Shown here piece after piece: positions 21,460-32,609 of a stretch of 64,000 nt of DNA (position 1 is its first letter; every line of letters begins with the position of its first letter). This stretch comes from Apoderus coryli. Taxonomy: Eukaryota > Arthropoda > Insecta > Coleoptera > Attelabidae. The notes beneath the pieces are model-generated. The model worked only from the letters and a program-made list of their open reading frames with translations. It did not search any database and had not been told where the DNA came from. The position numbers and the translations under genes were made by a program. The stretch is taken from positions 12,320,869 through 12,384,868 of the forward strand of contig OU452209.1 of the NCBI GenBank assembly GCA_911728435.2, given 5' to 3'.

Positions 21460-21533
21460 GTGCAAAGTATAAAGTTTTCTCAAATTTAGTATATTAATAT
21501 GTTATCTTTTAAGCTGTGTCTAAAGACGGGCGC
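21460..21533 (-). repeat. Right inverted repeat flanking a LINE fragment
   Basis: Reverse-complement partner of 20063-20135. Its outer end reads TGTCTAAAGACGGGCGC. Confidence 0.65.
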
Positions 21534-22354
21534 AAATTATTTAATGTAATCAAACAAGAGTTTTAGTATACGTAGTTATATGATTTATTTATACGAGTAC
21601 TTTCCTTTTTTTTATTAAAATAACAATAAAATAAATAATATAAAAATTAAAAATAAATCCTTCGCATTACATAATATGTATTACAAAAATAAATCGTAAT
21701 GAGTAGACGTAAAAAATAAAAAATTACATTATTTTGTAACACTCACATTAAAGAAAAAATTAATTCTAATACAACAATCTTTTTTAGTTACGTTGTTTTT
21801 TCAAATGTTGGATTTTCGATTTTACAACAATGACCGATCGGTCTATGTTATATTTCACTAGAAATTGCTTAATTTCATCTGTGGGTGGATATTCATTCCC
21901 TCTGATGTAAAATAATTTAAAGTACAAATAGTACCAATTATTACAGCACTATGTTAGATTGGATGGAAATGGTGACTAAGATACCCAACGCTCGTAAAAT
22001 AGATTTTCAAAATTTGGATGCCACAGAGAGAAATGTAAAACATTCCTTTAAAAAATACGTTAACTTAAGGAAAATGCAGTCTTAGAGAGAATCGGAATTA
22101 TTATCGTAAAACCATTGTTTTGAATATCAGAATATCTGATGATTGAATGAAAATTTTCAGGTGGCTAATATAAATAAATAAATAAAGGAGTTGATATGAA
22201 TAATATGTGTTAATTAGAACCATTACCTATTCGGCGACCAGATTTTCGTCTGATATTAATAGATTCCTGCTCTATGGAAAGGTCATCTGGAGCTATAAGA
22301 TAAATGTTAAGTAAAATTAAACAAAACAAAATAAATAATTTTGCAGGAAAATAA
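21534..22354. other. Gene-less AT-rich stretch
   Basis: No coding motif, tRNA or structured repeat recognised. Very A/T-rich, especially 21600-21780. Confidence 0.35.
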
Positions 22355-22450
22355 AATCACGTCTACTCCACAAAAAGTCATATATATGTCGAAATCATAA
22401 CCATAATGCCAAACATGTTTCGAGATTCATCTCTCATCATCATCTCTCTC
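22355..22450 (-). repeat. Penelope-like 3' module with hammerhead-like motif
   Basis: On the minus strand a GATGATGA stretch is followed by a GAGA...TCTC stem, then GAAACATGT (22412-22443), and about 45 bp further GTGGAGTAGACGTG. The same layout recurs at 29845-29940 and 60105-60195 (-), loosely at 23478-23560 (+), and in the 3' region of the Penelope element at 8620-8690. Probably a tail of a Penelope-like or Penelope-dependent element. Confidence 0.55.
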
Positions 22451-23477
22451 TTATGACCTAAATTTTAATTAATTGTGAGATACTTTTGTTATGTGATTTT
22501 CCTTTAAAAAAAAAAATTTTTTTACCATTAAAAGTTAGAAGACTTTATTTTGAATATACATACAAATATTATCTATCCTCCCACAATGAGAATATATTGT
22601 TCTACTCTTACATCGGGAGATAGTAACAGAAGTTCGACGACTTAAGCCTCTCAGGGTACTGAAACGTACATTATAAACAAGTGCAAAATTGAGCGCCCCC
22701 GTACATCTAATTATAATTAAAAATTTATAACAAGTTGGAAAATCACTTGAAAATATTTTATCTTTTAATATTTTTGGGTAACAAACTTCCTAAAAAAATG
22801 TATTATATTACCGGTGTATAGATTAAAAATGCAAAAATGCATTATGATGATGTAAATATCTGTAAAAATTAATGAAAGTTATTTGGTAACCGCATTATCT
22901 TTGTCACACACACTTTTCTATTGTAACAGATATAACTACTAATACTTTGGTGTGCATAAAATTCTCATCAGGCCCAGTTTTAGGCTCAATATTATTTATT
23001 TATTCTTTATTTTGAAAATTTGTGCCATAGCTGATTGATTCCAATGGAGATAAAGGCCTATTTTTTTTACTTTTTTATCATGTGTTCTTTGTGAATTTCC
23101 TTCTGTAAGAATTTATTTACGTAAACTTTATATGTAGATATATATCGAGTGCTTAAAGTTGTTTCAAACATTTGACATTGTTAATAATAATGTCTTAAAA
23201 TTATAAATTCGGTTGGAAAAATATTAATTTTATTTGGGAAATTTCGTAGTGTAGATGATTTGACAATTAAAACTATTAAATAAATGCGCAACCTTTCGCA
23301 CTTTATTGTCGCTTCCCCAGGTAATTAAATCAGTCAAAATGTTTTGTGTATCACAGGTCTTACAGAATTTCATTGGAACAAACAAAGAATATACATTACA
23401 TATGTGTTTCTGTTTGAATTTCGATTGTTTCAACGATATACTCTAATACCTGTGATATACACACTCTGACTGACTTA

Positions 23478-23560
23478 GTACTTGAGAAAGCGACAATCAA
23501 GCTGTGAAACGTTCCGCATTTATTAAATAGTTGAAGTTGCTATTGTGGAGTCGTCTACCT
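23478..23560 (+). repeat. Hammerhead-like module, + strand copy
   Basis: Reads TACTTGAGAAAGCGACAATC, AAGCTGTGAAACGTT and then, about 30 bp later, GTGGAGTCGTCTACC. The first box is CTTGAGAAAG rather than CTGATGA, so the ribozyme resemblance is weaker than in the other copies. The GAAACGT and GTGGAGT words keep the family layout. Confidence 0.4.
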
Positions 23561-23744
23561 TACGAATCTTTTCTAATAAAATTAAAAATAAGGACACTAA
23601 TAATAGAATATTATAAAATCAATATTCTACAACTTTTTCAAAATATAAGTTTGAGATGCACTGTTTATATATGCTATCCTGTATATTGAATGTTATATGA
23701 AAGTATTTCAACACATGTTTTCGCATATAGAATTTCTTTCTAGC

Positions 23745-23756
23745 ATCCTACCTTCC
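23745..23756 (+). repeat. Left target-site duplication of the RTE element
   Basis: ATCCTACCTTCC, repeated exactly at 26995-27006, just outside the two ends of the RTE element. Confidence 0.88.
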
Positions 23757-23948
23757 CCGTGTGGGGTTGTCAGTCCTCCATCGGGCGCGTCCCCAGGTGG
23801 CGGATAGGGGCAGGCTCTCCAGATATGGAGGGTACCGGAGAAATAAAATATCCGGCGCGGACCAAAACTGACAACGAAGCGTCTGTGTTTCAAGTTGAAG
23901 CGGCTTCAAACGACGTCTGACTCCATGTTAGGGGCGGTCGAAAACTAG

Positions 23949-24032
23949 ATGGAAAACTTTAAACCCTTCAGAAGGCAATGGGAAACCACTGAAGTAATTT
24001 TTCCCAAGAAAACCATATGGACGAAAGACTAA
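23949..24032 (+). CDS. Short upstream ORF overlapping the RTE ORF start
   Basis: A 27-codon frame starting at ATG 23949 (MENFKPFRRQWETTEVIFPK) and ending with TAA at 24030-24032. It overlaps the first 16 bases of the main ORF in another frame. It may be a regulatory upstream ORF or chance. I do not know of a function. Confidence 0.35.
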   Translation: MENFKPFRRQWETTEVIFPKKTIWTKD

Positions 24033-26971
24033 AAACAAGGCCCTCAGTCTCCGGCAAAACGAGGGTGCTAAGAATCCCCGGAGTCAAAATTAATATAGGA
24101 ACGTGGAACGTGCAAAGTATGTACGAATCTGGCAAACTAGCAAATATTGTACAAGAAATGGATAGACTCAAAATATCAGTTTTAGGAATAAGTGAAACCC
24201 GATGGCCTGGATCGGGGAAATGCAATACCCAAGACAAAACCTTTTACTATTCGGGTAACGATGATAGAAACCATAGAAATGGAGTAGGAATGATCATTGA
24301 TGGGAATATGGCAGGGAGTGTCACAGAGTTTATTCCATATTCAGACAGAACAATGATGATCAAAATACAGGCAAAACCTCTAAATATTAACCTGATACAA
24401 GTCTATGCCCCAACTTTGGATAAAAGTGACGAAGAGGTAGAGAGTTTTTATGCTGAAATTAAAGCGCTGTTGGACCTTACGAAGCCACATGATATCAACA
24501 TTATTCTAGGTGACTTCAACGCAAAAATTGGTTGTACACCGGTCGAGGAGATAGTCGGTCCCTGGGGATTGGGCGTGAGCAATGTTCGTGGCGATAGACT
24601 AGTTCAGTTTTGTCAGGAAGAAAACTTTAAAATAACCAATACCTGGTTCTGCTTACCACCTAGACGACTCTATACTTGGAAATCCCCACGAGATACACCT
24701 GACAATGTAGTTCGGAACCAAATTGATTTTATTCTCGTTAATAAAAGATTTTCCACATCAGTTATGAGAGCCTGCACTTATCCTGGAGCTGATGTACCGT
24801 CTGATCATGTTCTCCTTTTATCTTCATTTAGACTTAAACTATCGCTAGTAAGACGCACATCTTGTAAGCAAAAAGCCTTGGCAACTGAAAATCTTATGAA
24901 TGATACAGTTAGGACGGAACTACAAAATGAAATTAATCGAAGATTGAACGAAATTAAAGACAAACAGGAAGAACTGGACAACAATCAATTATGGGAAGAA
25001 GTAAAAGTAACCTTAAATACGGTGGCACAAAATAAGTTAGGATATAGAAAGGCAACTCCTAAGAAAAAATGGATAACAGATAGTATTCTTCAATTAATGG
25101 ATGAAAGAAGACACTACAAAAATCTAAATGTGCAAGAGTATCGACGATTAAATAATGTTATAAGATCAGAAATTCGAAAAGCCAAAGCCAACTGGCTAAA
25201 GGAGGAATGCCAAACAATAGAAAATCTACAAGCTTTACATGACACCAAAGGAGAACACAGTAAACTTAAAGAGGCTGCTGGAATATACAAAACCAGAGCA
25301 CCTACAGTACTTGTCAACAATAACGACGAAATTATTATCGAGAAGGAGGAAAAAGCAAGACATTGGGCGAACTACGTTAGAGAACTCTTTCAAGATAATG
25401 AAAGAACACATTTAGAAAAAGATAACAACGTAGATAACAACGTAATAACTCGTACGGGTCCTGAAATAACAAAGGATGAAATTCGTCATGCCTTAAAACA
25501 AGCCAAAAAAAATAAGGCAGTTGGCCCTGATGACTTGCCAGCAGAGATTATCCAACTTATTGATGAAGACAATCTTTCTCTTTTAGAAGTAATTTTTAAC
25601 AAAATTTATAATGAGGGTCGTTATCCGGCAGACTGGCTCAAATCCACGTTTATTCCACTCCCAAAGAAAAGCAAAGCAAAGAAATGCGGAGACCACCGTT
25701 TAATTAGTCTAATGAGTCATGCCCTTAAAATATTCCTTAGGGTCCTACACAACCGAATTTACCGCAAGTGTGAGGACAATATTGCAGATAGTCAATTTGG
25801 ATTTAGAAGTGGGATGGGAACCAGGGAAGCACTTTTCAGTGTGCGTGTGCTCATACAAAACTGCAGAGATGTTCAGAAGGATGTCTTCATATGTTTTGTG
25901 GACTTTGAAAAGGCCTTTGACAGAGTAAGTCATGATAAACTAATCGACATATTAAAAAAAGCAGGCTTAGACGACAAAGACATTCGTTGTATACAGAGTC
26001 TGTACTGGCATCAATCTGCTCATATAAAAACAAATGACTTTACAACTGAAGATATTATCATATGTAGAGGCGTAAGACAGGGTTGCATACTATCACCTCT
26101 TCTATTTAATCTTTATTCGGAAACCATCTTTAAAGAAATCACGGAAGATAAAAATGTTGGAATTAAGGTAAATGGGGTATATATAAACAACGTTAGATAT
26201 GCAGATGACTCTGTCCTAATTGCGGATAATATTGAAGATCTGCAACAAATGATCGATGAGCTGGTTCGTGTTGGTACGGATTATGGTCTTAAAATAAATA
26301 GCAACAAAACAAAGTTCATGATAGTAAGCAGAAGAAGGCTCCCATACAACAATGCAAGATTAATAGCAGACGGCCAAACATTAGAACGTGTAGCACAATA
26401 TAAATATCTAGGTAGCTGGCTGCATGAAGATTGGGATAATGACAAAGAAATTAAATGTAGAATTGAAACAGCTCGAAATAACTTTTTTAAATTTAGAAAT
26501 GTGCTAACTAGTCGTGACATTAAATTAAAGCTAAGATTACGTTATGCCAAATGTTATGTATGGTCGGTGTTGCTCTACGGCGCAGAGACCTGGACATTGA
26601 AGTCATCTTCCGTCAACAAAATAGAAGCATTTGAATTGTGGATGTATCGTAGAATGCTAAGGGTGCCATGGACAGACAGAGTAACCAACGATGAAATTTT
26701 AAGAAGAATCTGCAGTGACCGTGAGTTAATGCTTAATGTCAAAAAGAAGAAAACATCGTATTTTGGACATATAATGAGAAACTCAAAATATCAAATGCTG
26801 CAACTTATTGTACAAGGAAAAATAGAGGGAAAGCGAGGGATAGGCAGAAAGCAAATGTCATGGTTAAGAAATATAAGAGATTGGACGGGGTTAAGAACGA
26901 TAGGAGAGTTGGTCCACACAGCAACCGACAGAGAAATGTATGGAAATATGGTCGCCAACATCCAACAATAG
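24017..26971 (+). CDS. RTE-type endonuclease-reverse transcriptase, intact
   Basis: 984-aa polyprotein that nicks DNA and reverse-transcribes its own RNA there. The APE-type endonuclease is at about residues 24-270: TWNVQS 29-34, SETRW 59-63 with the metal-binding Glu, VYAPT 129-133, GDFNAK 165-170, RNQIDFIL 233-240 and the catalytic SDH 262-264. The RT is at about 480-830: AVGPDDLPAE, SQFGFRSGM 592-600, FVDFEKAFD 627-635 with D629, RGVRQGCILSPLLFNLYSE and YADD 728-731. The C-terminal region has the RTE-type FELWMYRRMLRVPW, YFGHIMRN and GKRGIGRKQMSWL blocks. All catalytic residues are present. The ATG at 24017 lies before the endonuclease fold; length is normal for the group. Confidence 0.93.
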   Translation: MDERLKTRPSVSGKTRVLRIPGVKINIGTWNVQSMYESGKLANIVQEMDRLKISVLGISETRWPGSGKCNTQDKTFYYSGNDDRNHRNGVGMIIDGNMAGSVTEFIPYSDRTMMIKIQAKPLNINLIQVYAPTLDKSDEEVESFYAEIKALLDLTKPHDINIILGDFNAKIGCTPVEEIVGPWGLGVSNVRGDRLVQFCQEENFKITNTWFCLPPRRLYTWKSPRDTPDNVVRNQIDFILVNKRFSTSVMRACTYPGADVPSDHVLLLSSFRLKLSLVRRTSCKQKALATENLMNDTVRTELQNEINRRLNEIKDKQEELDNNQLWEEVKVTLNTVAQNKLGYRKATPKKKWITDSILQLMDERRHYKNLNVQEYRRLNNVIRSEIRKAKANWLKEECQTIENLQALHDTKGEHSKLKEAAGIYKTRAPTVLVNNNDEIIIEKEEKARHWANYVRELFQDNERTHLEKDNNVDNNVITRTGPEITKDEIRHALKQAKKNKAVGPDDLPAEIIQLIDEDNLSLLEVIFNKIYNEGRYPADWLKSTFIPLPKKSKAKKCGDHRLISLMSHALKIFLRVLHNRIYRKCEDNIADSQFGFRSGMGTREALFSVRVLIQNCRDVQKDVFICFVDFEKAFDRVSHDKLIDILKKAGLDDKDIRCIQSLYWHQSAHIKTNDFTTEDIIICRGVRQGCILSPLLFNLYSETIFKEITEDKNVGIKVNGVYINNVRYADDSVLIADNIEDLQQMIDELVRVGTDYGLKINSNKTKFMIVSRRRLPYNNARLIADGQTLERVAQYKYLGSWLHEDWDNDKEIKCRIETARNNFFKFRNVLTSRDIKLKLRLRYAKCYVWSVLLYGAETWTLKSSSVNKIEAFELWMYRRMLRVPWTDRVTNDEILRRICSDRELMLNVKKKKTSYFGHIMRNSKYQMLQLIVQGKIEGKRGIGRKQMSWLRNIRDWTGLRTIGELVHTATDREMYGNMVANIQQ

Positions 26972-26994
26972 TGGATAGGCAGTCGAAGAAGAAG

Positions 26995-27006
26995 ATCCTA
27001 CCTTCC
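26995..27006 (+). repeat. Right target-site duplication of the RTE element
   Basis: Second exact copy of ATCCTACCTTCC, directly after the GAAGAAGAAG tail. Confidence 0.88.
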
Positions 27007-27019
27007 AACCTTTACCTAT

Positions 27020-27559
27020 ATTCTTATAACTTAAAGAAAAAGTATTTTCCTTACTTCAATTATCCACAGTTAGAGCTAGTGATAATATTTGTTTAGTACC
27101 TCACCGGACGTCACCAAGTCTACTGCTTATCTATCTCAAAGTAGTGACGCGAAAACGAAATATACTTAGTTACTTTTTATTTTATTTTGTGCATAAGATT
27201 GTTGCAAGGCGCTATTGCCAAATTTCGGAAGCGACAACATACTACGCATATCTATTTCATGCCTATATATAATGGAAGTGACATGGTACCCTTGATGACA
27301 ATATTGGACGCGACACTAGCGCTAGTCATATATACTCGAACTAACAAAAAATTTTCTATGTACGCGAATAGCGTTGTCACCTCCAACACAATTTTCGGAT
27401 TTAGGCCCCCTACCCCCCATACACACCGAAAAACGCGAAAACAAGGCAAAACCTTGTGACTTCCGAAATCGGAGGCGAAATCGTTATATATGAAGTGACA
27501 ACGAATATATAATATCTATTTCGGAGGTGACAATGACAGTTTATAGATATATATATATA
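27020..27559. other. Cluster of GTGACTTCC-like words, no gene
   Basis: Variants of GGAAGTGACAA or its complement occur at about 27226-27238, 27274-27283, 27373-27384, 27454-27464, 27491-27502 and 27519-27532, often next to TATATA. Three similar words occur at 19471-19708. No coding motif is seen; open frames here are probably accidental. May be an undescribed repeat or a binding-site cluster. Confidence 0.4.
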
Positions 27560-27990
27560 CATATTATACCTTCCCAGTCCGGCAAGTTTGCTTGTTTACA
27601 AAAACACTTAACCAGAAATGAGCTTCATCCCTGAATATGATTTTATCCCTAAAAGCACGGTAAGTTACCTACTGCTCAAAAGCCCAATCAACAAACACAC
27701 GACGCTGTCTGTGGTGGTTGGGCATTAGTTCTTAACTTAATTACACATTGTGTGGATGAAGGCATTTCCGCCAAGTTGATTTCGCAGAAAAGGATTTTCT
27801 CACACACTGTCCCGAAGGGCAATATTATTCTCCAACGATCTCGCTCCAATGTTGGAATTATGTGATGAACTGTGAACTGTACAGGACTGCAGGAATACCA
27901 TGAATAGAACGCAGCGCACTGAACGAGTTTTAAACATAGTACGGATTTCATCAGGAAATTTAACAACTTGACCGCGTTGGTCAGTCATGC
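27560..27990 (-). pseudogene. Decayed mariner/IS630 transposase fragment
   Basis: Minus-strand remnant. A RQRRVFVDW-type segment is followed, with frame breaks, by RDEAHFWL at about 27610-27635, which resembles the FSDEAHFWLNG block holding the first catalytic Asp of insect mariner transposases, and then by VNKQ..CR. The upstream part (27700-27990) is only loosely readable. No TIR could be attached with confidence. Inactive. Confidence 0.6.
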
Positions 27991-29184
27991 TTGAGCGCTC
28001 CTATAATAGAAACAAATTTAAATGAAATTTTAGAGGAGATCGAATATTGTATTGATGTATTCAACGTTAAATAATGAGAAAATGGTTGATTTTTCGGAGA
28101 AATATCCACCAGTATCAAAATTTATCGTTTTTTTACATGAGATTTTGTTTTAGTATTATTTATTAGATTAAGAGGTTTGTTTAAATTGCATAATTTTTGA
28201 AAAAAGGATCATTAATTTGTATCGCTTGTTTTGAAAATATCTAAAATATTCCTTTTTTTCAAAATAAATTAGAAAATATGATAAATCGTGAATAATGATA
28301 GAATACAAAAATTTAGCTCTTTTCCCAACAAACATTTCTGTTTCTTTTAAACATCTGCCCTATCATGTCGGAAGTCACATAGGGCTGTGGTTTTGAATAG
28401 ACAGGAACCGTATTCAAAAGCTGCAGAATTCGTGCCTGAGACTCATCTTCGGTATAAGAAAATTTGAAAGAATCAGCCACACTATGTCCAAAACCAACTG
28501 GATGAATATGCAAGAAAGGCGGCAGCTGCATACATCCGTCAGGTATTTTTGCATCCTACTGACTAAGTTGCCTCCCTATCTTTACAACATAATTATTATT
28601 AAGTTTCGTACCGCACGACATTCACAATATCAACGTACGTTTTCCTAATTCTTTAAATATACCAAATCATACAACAGAAATGTTTAAAAGGTCATGTTCT
28701 TATAACGTCTCAATATACGCGAATTCTTGGTCGAATAATTTGAGGAATAGCTCTAGTAAGACTATGTTCAGAAGGAAACTGAGCAATGTATTGACGTCCT
28801 AATTTTTTAGAACGAAATTATTTGACGTTAATGATTGTTTTGGCTATGTACGAAGTTGTATTTATTATTTTTTTCGTCTAAATTTAGTAAGTGTGTCAGG
28901 GTCTTATTTTGTGTTGGAGTAGTGTATGTTTTTTTGTGATGTACTTAACGCTTTTCTATATTATGTAAATTTAAGTGTATGGCTTAGCTGAACAGATGAT
29001 TTCATGTCACTGACATGGGATTGAACTGAATCTCGCCCAATTGCATATGAATTAAATTTGTTTGTTAAACATTGATTGTATTTTTCTATTTTTTAAATGC
29101 AATAAAAGAACTTGCTTATTATTATTATCTGTAGGAGGAAAATTGTCTTAGATAATACCGATTCAATTTCATATCATAATAGTA
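27991..29184. other. Gene-less stretch with one unassigned open frame
   Basis: Contains a 72-codon open frame on the minus strand (28313-28531; PPFLHIHPVGFGHSVADSFK is part of it) with fairly protein-like composition but no family I recognise and no clear splice signals. The rest is AT-rich without motifs. Confidence 0.35.
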
Positions 29185-29844
29185 CACTGTTAAAACAGAA
29201 TAGTAAATTTACGTAAAATATAACTGTAATATTTATTCAACCATTCCCTCACGTAATTTTCCACCTTGACTGTACAACTACAATATTAATCGAAATATTA
29301 CAATTTAAAATTACGCCACATTTAGTGTAAAAATACAATATTAAGGTAAAATTACAAATTAAAGTTACACTTAATTTGGTGTACAATTACACAATATCGT
29401 AAAATTACAAATGAAAATTACGCTGCATGTCATGTAAAAATACACTTATAAGATTAAGATTACAACATAAAAGTAGGCTTAGTTACGTGTACTTTTACAC
29501 AATCGCTGTCTAAATAATACCAATATTTTAACGTATTTTTGCGGTAAGGCCCGGAAATGTACAATGCTCGTAAAACAATAGTGGAATATACTTAAAATTT
29601 ACAGTGTTCTTACATAAAAAATGGGGGAAAAATACCATTTCTGTACAGTAAGAACGTAATTATACGTAATTTTTTTGTACTTTCATGAATATTTATGTGA
29701 ATTTACAGAAACTTTATCTGAATATTTCATTATACTTACCGTATTTGTACAACATTTTTAGGTGATCTATGTACCCAGATAGTTTCTGTAGACGTGAAAA
29801 ATTGTCCATACTGAAATGGAGTCAGATCTTTTGTGTGTGAAATG

Positions 29845-29940
29845 AAAGTCAACACCACAAAATAAATTTAATAATCGCTCTATGCGTCAATAGTAAAACC
29901 AGACATGTTTCAAGGCTCCAAGCCTCATCATCAGTGGTTA
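29845..29940 (-). repeat. Penelope-like 3' module with hammerhead-like motif
   Basis: On the minus strand: CTGATGATGAGGC, loop, GCCTTGAAACATGTC (29902-29934), then GTGGTGTTGAC at 29849-29859. The CTGATGA and GAAA boxes flank an AGGC/GCCT stem, and ACATGT is self-complementary with a C following, as a cleavage site would need. Unpaired TG/T next to the stem breaks the canonical fold. Confidence 0.5.
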
Positions 29941-30297
29941 TTACAACATCAATTATTATATGACAAAGAGGAATATGTTAAAGTCTAGAAAGAAGGAAGC
30001 ACTGTTATACCAAACTATATACTTAGTAGTATAACTCACCATTTCATGTAAAAAAAATGCATTAAAATATTAAAGTTTAATATTACATAATTAAAGTTGA
30101 AAACTTATTATTTTATTGTATTTCTTTTATAAATCATGTCATATTGAAAATTTAGAAAAACCACCAATTATTCAAACGGCTGCCAATTCGGTAAATTAAA
30201 ATGGCGAACATCTAAACCGAAGGGCACTCTGTACTTCTCGTGGAAAAATTTGAGTGGAAAATCTGGAAGTTTGTTGTGGCGGAAGATGATTAACGTC

Positions 30298-30508
30298 CAT
30301 TTATTGGATTTTTCACCACTTTTTAAACCAAATGTAAACTGGAAAAAGTAAAGAAAAATTAAAAACTTTTTAAGTTTTATATAAAAATCACTGCAGCCTA
30401 AATATTTCTCCTTTTAGGTTACAGTGGTTTTCACAACTTAAAAATTTTTCTTTACTTTCCCAGTTTATATTTGGTTTAAAGAGTGGCGAAAAACTCAATA
30501 AATGCATG
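30298..30508. repeat. Long imperfect hairpin
   Basis: Arms of roughly 100 bp (about 30298-30405 and 30412-30508) are reverse complements with scattered mismatches. Shared words are TAAACCAAATGTAAACTGG/CCAGTTTATATTTGGTTTA and AGTAAAGAAAAATT/TTTTTCTTTACTT. The loop is only a few bases. It resembles a foldback MITE inside the larger candidate element. Confidence 0.7.
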
Positions 30509-30619
30509 TTAATTCTTTACCCTATATGTTGAATATAAACACAGAATTACTAGTTTTCTCGATTTTTAATATTTAACGAAAATATAAATGCTATAAATAT
30601 GCTAAACTAAAAACTAAAA

Positions 30620-31140
30620 TTTCTTGCCATATTTTCCTAATAATAGGTACCACATACTTAACAAAGAAACACGTAAATTCAGTCTTAGATGTTTCTTATA
30701 TTAGGCTGGAAAACGTATCAAATGCGAATTTTAACAAAAATACTAGAAACGTCATACAAAAAAATGCAATTAAAAATTAAGGCAGAAATGCTTTACATAA
30801 TTTTTGAACTTTCCCAAGTTTTAGGCAGTTACAATTATTTAAAATTTGTTGATTTTGAGCCGCCATATTTTCCTAATGTTATGTATCTACTATATTATAC
30901 TTTGCAAACAAAAACATAAATATTCAGTCTTAGAAGTTTCTTACATTAGGCACGAAAACACATACAATGTGAATTTTAACAAATGTACTAGAAATGTCAT
31001 ACAAAAAAAAAATAAATTTAAAATTAAGGAAGAAATTATTTAACATAATTTTTTAACATTTTCTAGATTTAGGTTAGAATTTAAAATTTGTTCAGTTTGA
31101 GCTGCCATATTTAGCTAATAATAGGTACCTACTATACTAT
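30620..31140. repeat. Tandem duplication, period about 243 bp
   Basis: The word ATTCAGTCTTAGA at about 30679 recurs at about 30922 with the same following sequence (GTTTCTTA.ATTAGGC, then GAATTTTAACAAA, then CCATATTT.CTAAT). Two diverged units plus a partial one are visible. Confidence 0.65.
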
Positions 31141-31599
31141 ACACATACACACCGCTAATATTTTGTTAACTTTTTGGGCACAGCTTATTGTATTTAATTT
31201 GTGTTTTAGGTTTATTAAATCAGTTGTTAAATAATAAATGTGCATTGTTTGTTTGATAACGCTAAATTGTAAAGGGTAAATAGCTGCTGTATATACTCGC
31301 ATGCCTGTTACGCTTGCGCTGTAAGGATGTTTTTACAAAAGTGTCGCAATATTACTAGGAGCCACGGAATAGTACTAAAAGTTGTGTAGATTTGCAGGGA
31401 AAACGAAAATTTTCGATACGATTTGAATACACACAAATTATATCGTGAAACACATTTCGGTAATGCGTTTTTACGATACGTGATTTGGGTAAATTATCGG
31501 CAATATTCGCGAATATTTAAGATTTACCTAATATTACATAAAAAAACATGTATGTTTACTACAAATCTTACGTATTTCTCACCCAATTTTTAACAGTGT

Positions 31600-32261
31600 A
31601 CCACCTGTCCCGAGGCTTTCAACCCTTAAGCGTTTAAAATGAAGAGGTACGTGGCCATTTTAATGAGCCTAGCCTTATAGTGCTTGAAATTAGCTAGAAT
31701 ATGGCATATAATATAAACGCGCTAAAAAAAATGAGATAAAGACGGATATAACCATTTTGAAGTCACTCATATTATTTTAGATTATAATATATCTTGTCGG
31801 GAAAGTTTTAGGGGACACAACCGATTCTTTTCTTTAATTATATGACGTTATTTTCAGTTAAAACTAATTTAAACGTAGACAAATCCAAAAACAAAGTAAT
31901 TTACTTCATCACAAGATACCGCTGATACAGTATAATTCCGACGATTTACAGCCCTTTAATTTTAATAAGTCATCTCTTAACCGCATTGAATCTATTTGTG
32001 GCAATTTATTTTTGCCATAAAATAACGGGCTCTCTCATTCTTGTCATGCCTACTCAAAAAGGTGCCGACAATGGGGCACTCCGCCAGCAAAATTAAAGAC
32101 GATAAAGTGAAATTAATGGATTGGTAGAAACGTTTCAATTTATTAGAGCAACGAAAATAAGAAAACAACCGAATTACACTTGAATAAAATATAAAGGCAG
32201 TTTTTAGTGTTGAGCGAAATAAAGAATTTGTTAATTGTCAATTATTACTTTATGTTATATA
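31600..32261. other. Gene-less stretch with a dispersed-repeat scrap
   Basis: 31712-31780 carries the head of the GTGAACGCGCTAAA repeat family (ACGCGCTAAAAAAAATGAGA, then GACGGATATAACCATTTTGA). Nothing else recognisable. Confidence 0.45.
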
Positions 32262-32609
32262 CAGGGTGAGTCTAGCAAGATGCTGTTCTTGAGTAAATTG
32301 GAACCTAATATCCACAAACTTATTAATCAGATTCATCCTTCACATTAGTTTTTATATAAGAATCGATTATGTTTGTTTTATTTGAATACTATAAAGTTGC
32401 GCTTCAATAATAATTCTCATTGGCAGGTGTAGCAGCCCGTAAGAGTTAAGTCTCGTATAGAATGAATGTTTAATGTCCGCTAACATAGCTCACAATAATT
32501 AATTAATTTAATTTGAAGTTATGGTGGTTTTTAGGTAGGTGAAAAGAGGGGGGCGCTAAAAAATAATTTATTCTCAAAGTGGGCATTAGACCAAATAAGT
32601 TTGGGAATC

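Larger units (their letters stand above)
23757..26994 (+). mobile_element. Full-length RTE-type LINE with perfect target duplication
   Basis: 3238-bp non-LTR retrotransposon. It has a GC-rich 5' untranslated region (about 23757-24016), one long ORF (24017-26971), and a very short 3' region ending in a GAAGAAGAAG tail. Short 3' ends with a simple repeat tail and variable-length target duplications are typical of RTE elements. The 12-bp duplication ATCCTACCTTCC flanks it exactly, and there are no stops or frameshifts, so insertion is recent and the copy may be competent. Confidence 0.9.
29185..31598. mobile_element. Candidate 2.4-kb non-autonomous DNA transposon
   Basis: Begins CACTGTTAAAA after TA and ends with TTTTTAACAGTG before TA (about 31599-31600), giving short inverted repeats and TA duplicates consistent with a Tc1/mariner-like element. 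The first 600 bp are unusually rich in alternating GTAAAATTAC/GTAATTTTAC-type words. The interior holds a long hairpin (30298-30508), a tandem duplication (30620-31140) and a Penelope-like tail (29845-29940). No transposase seen. The boundaries rest on an 11-bp repeat only. Confidence 0.45.
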
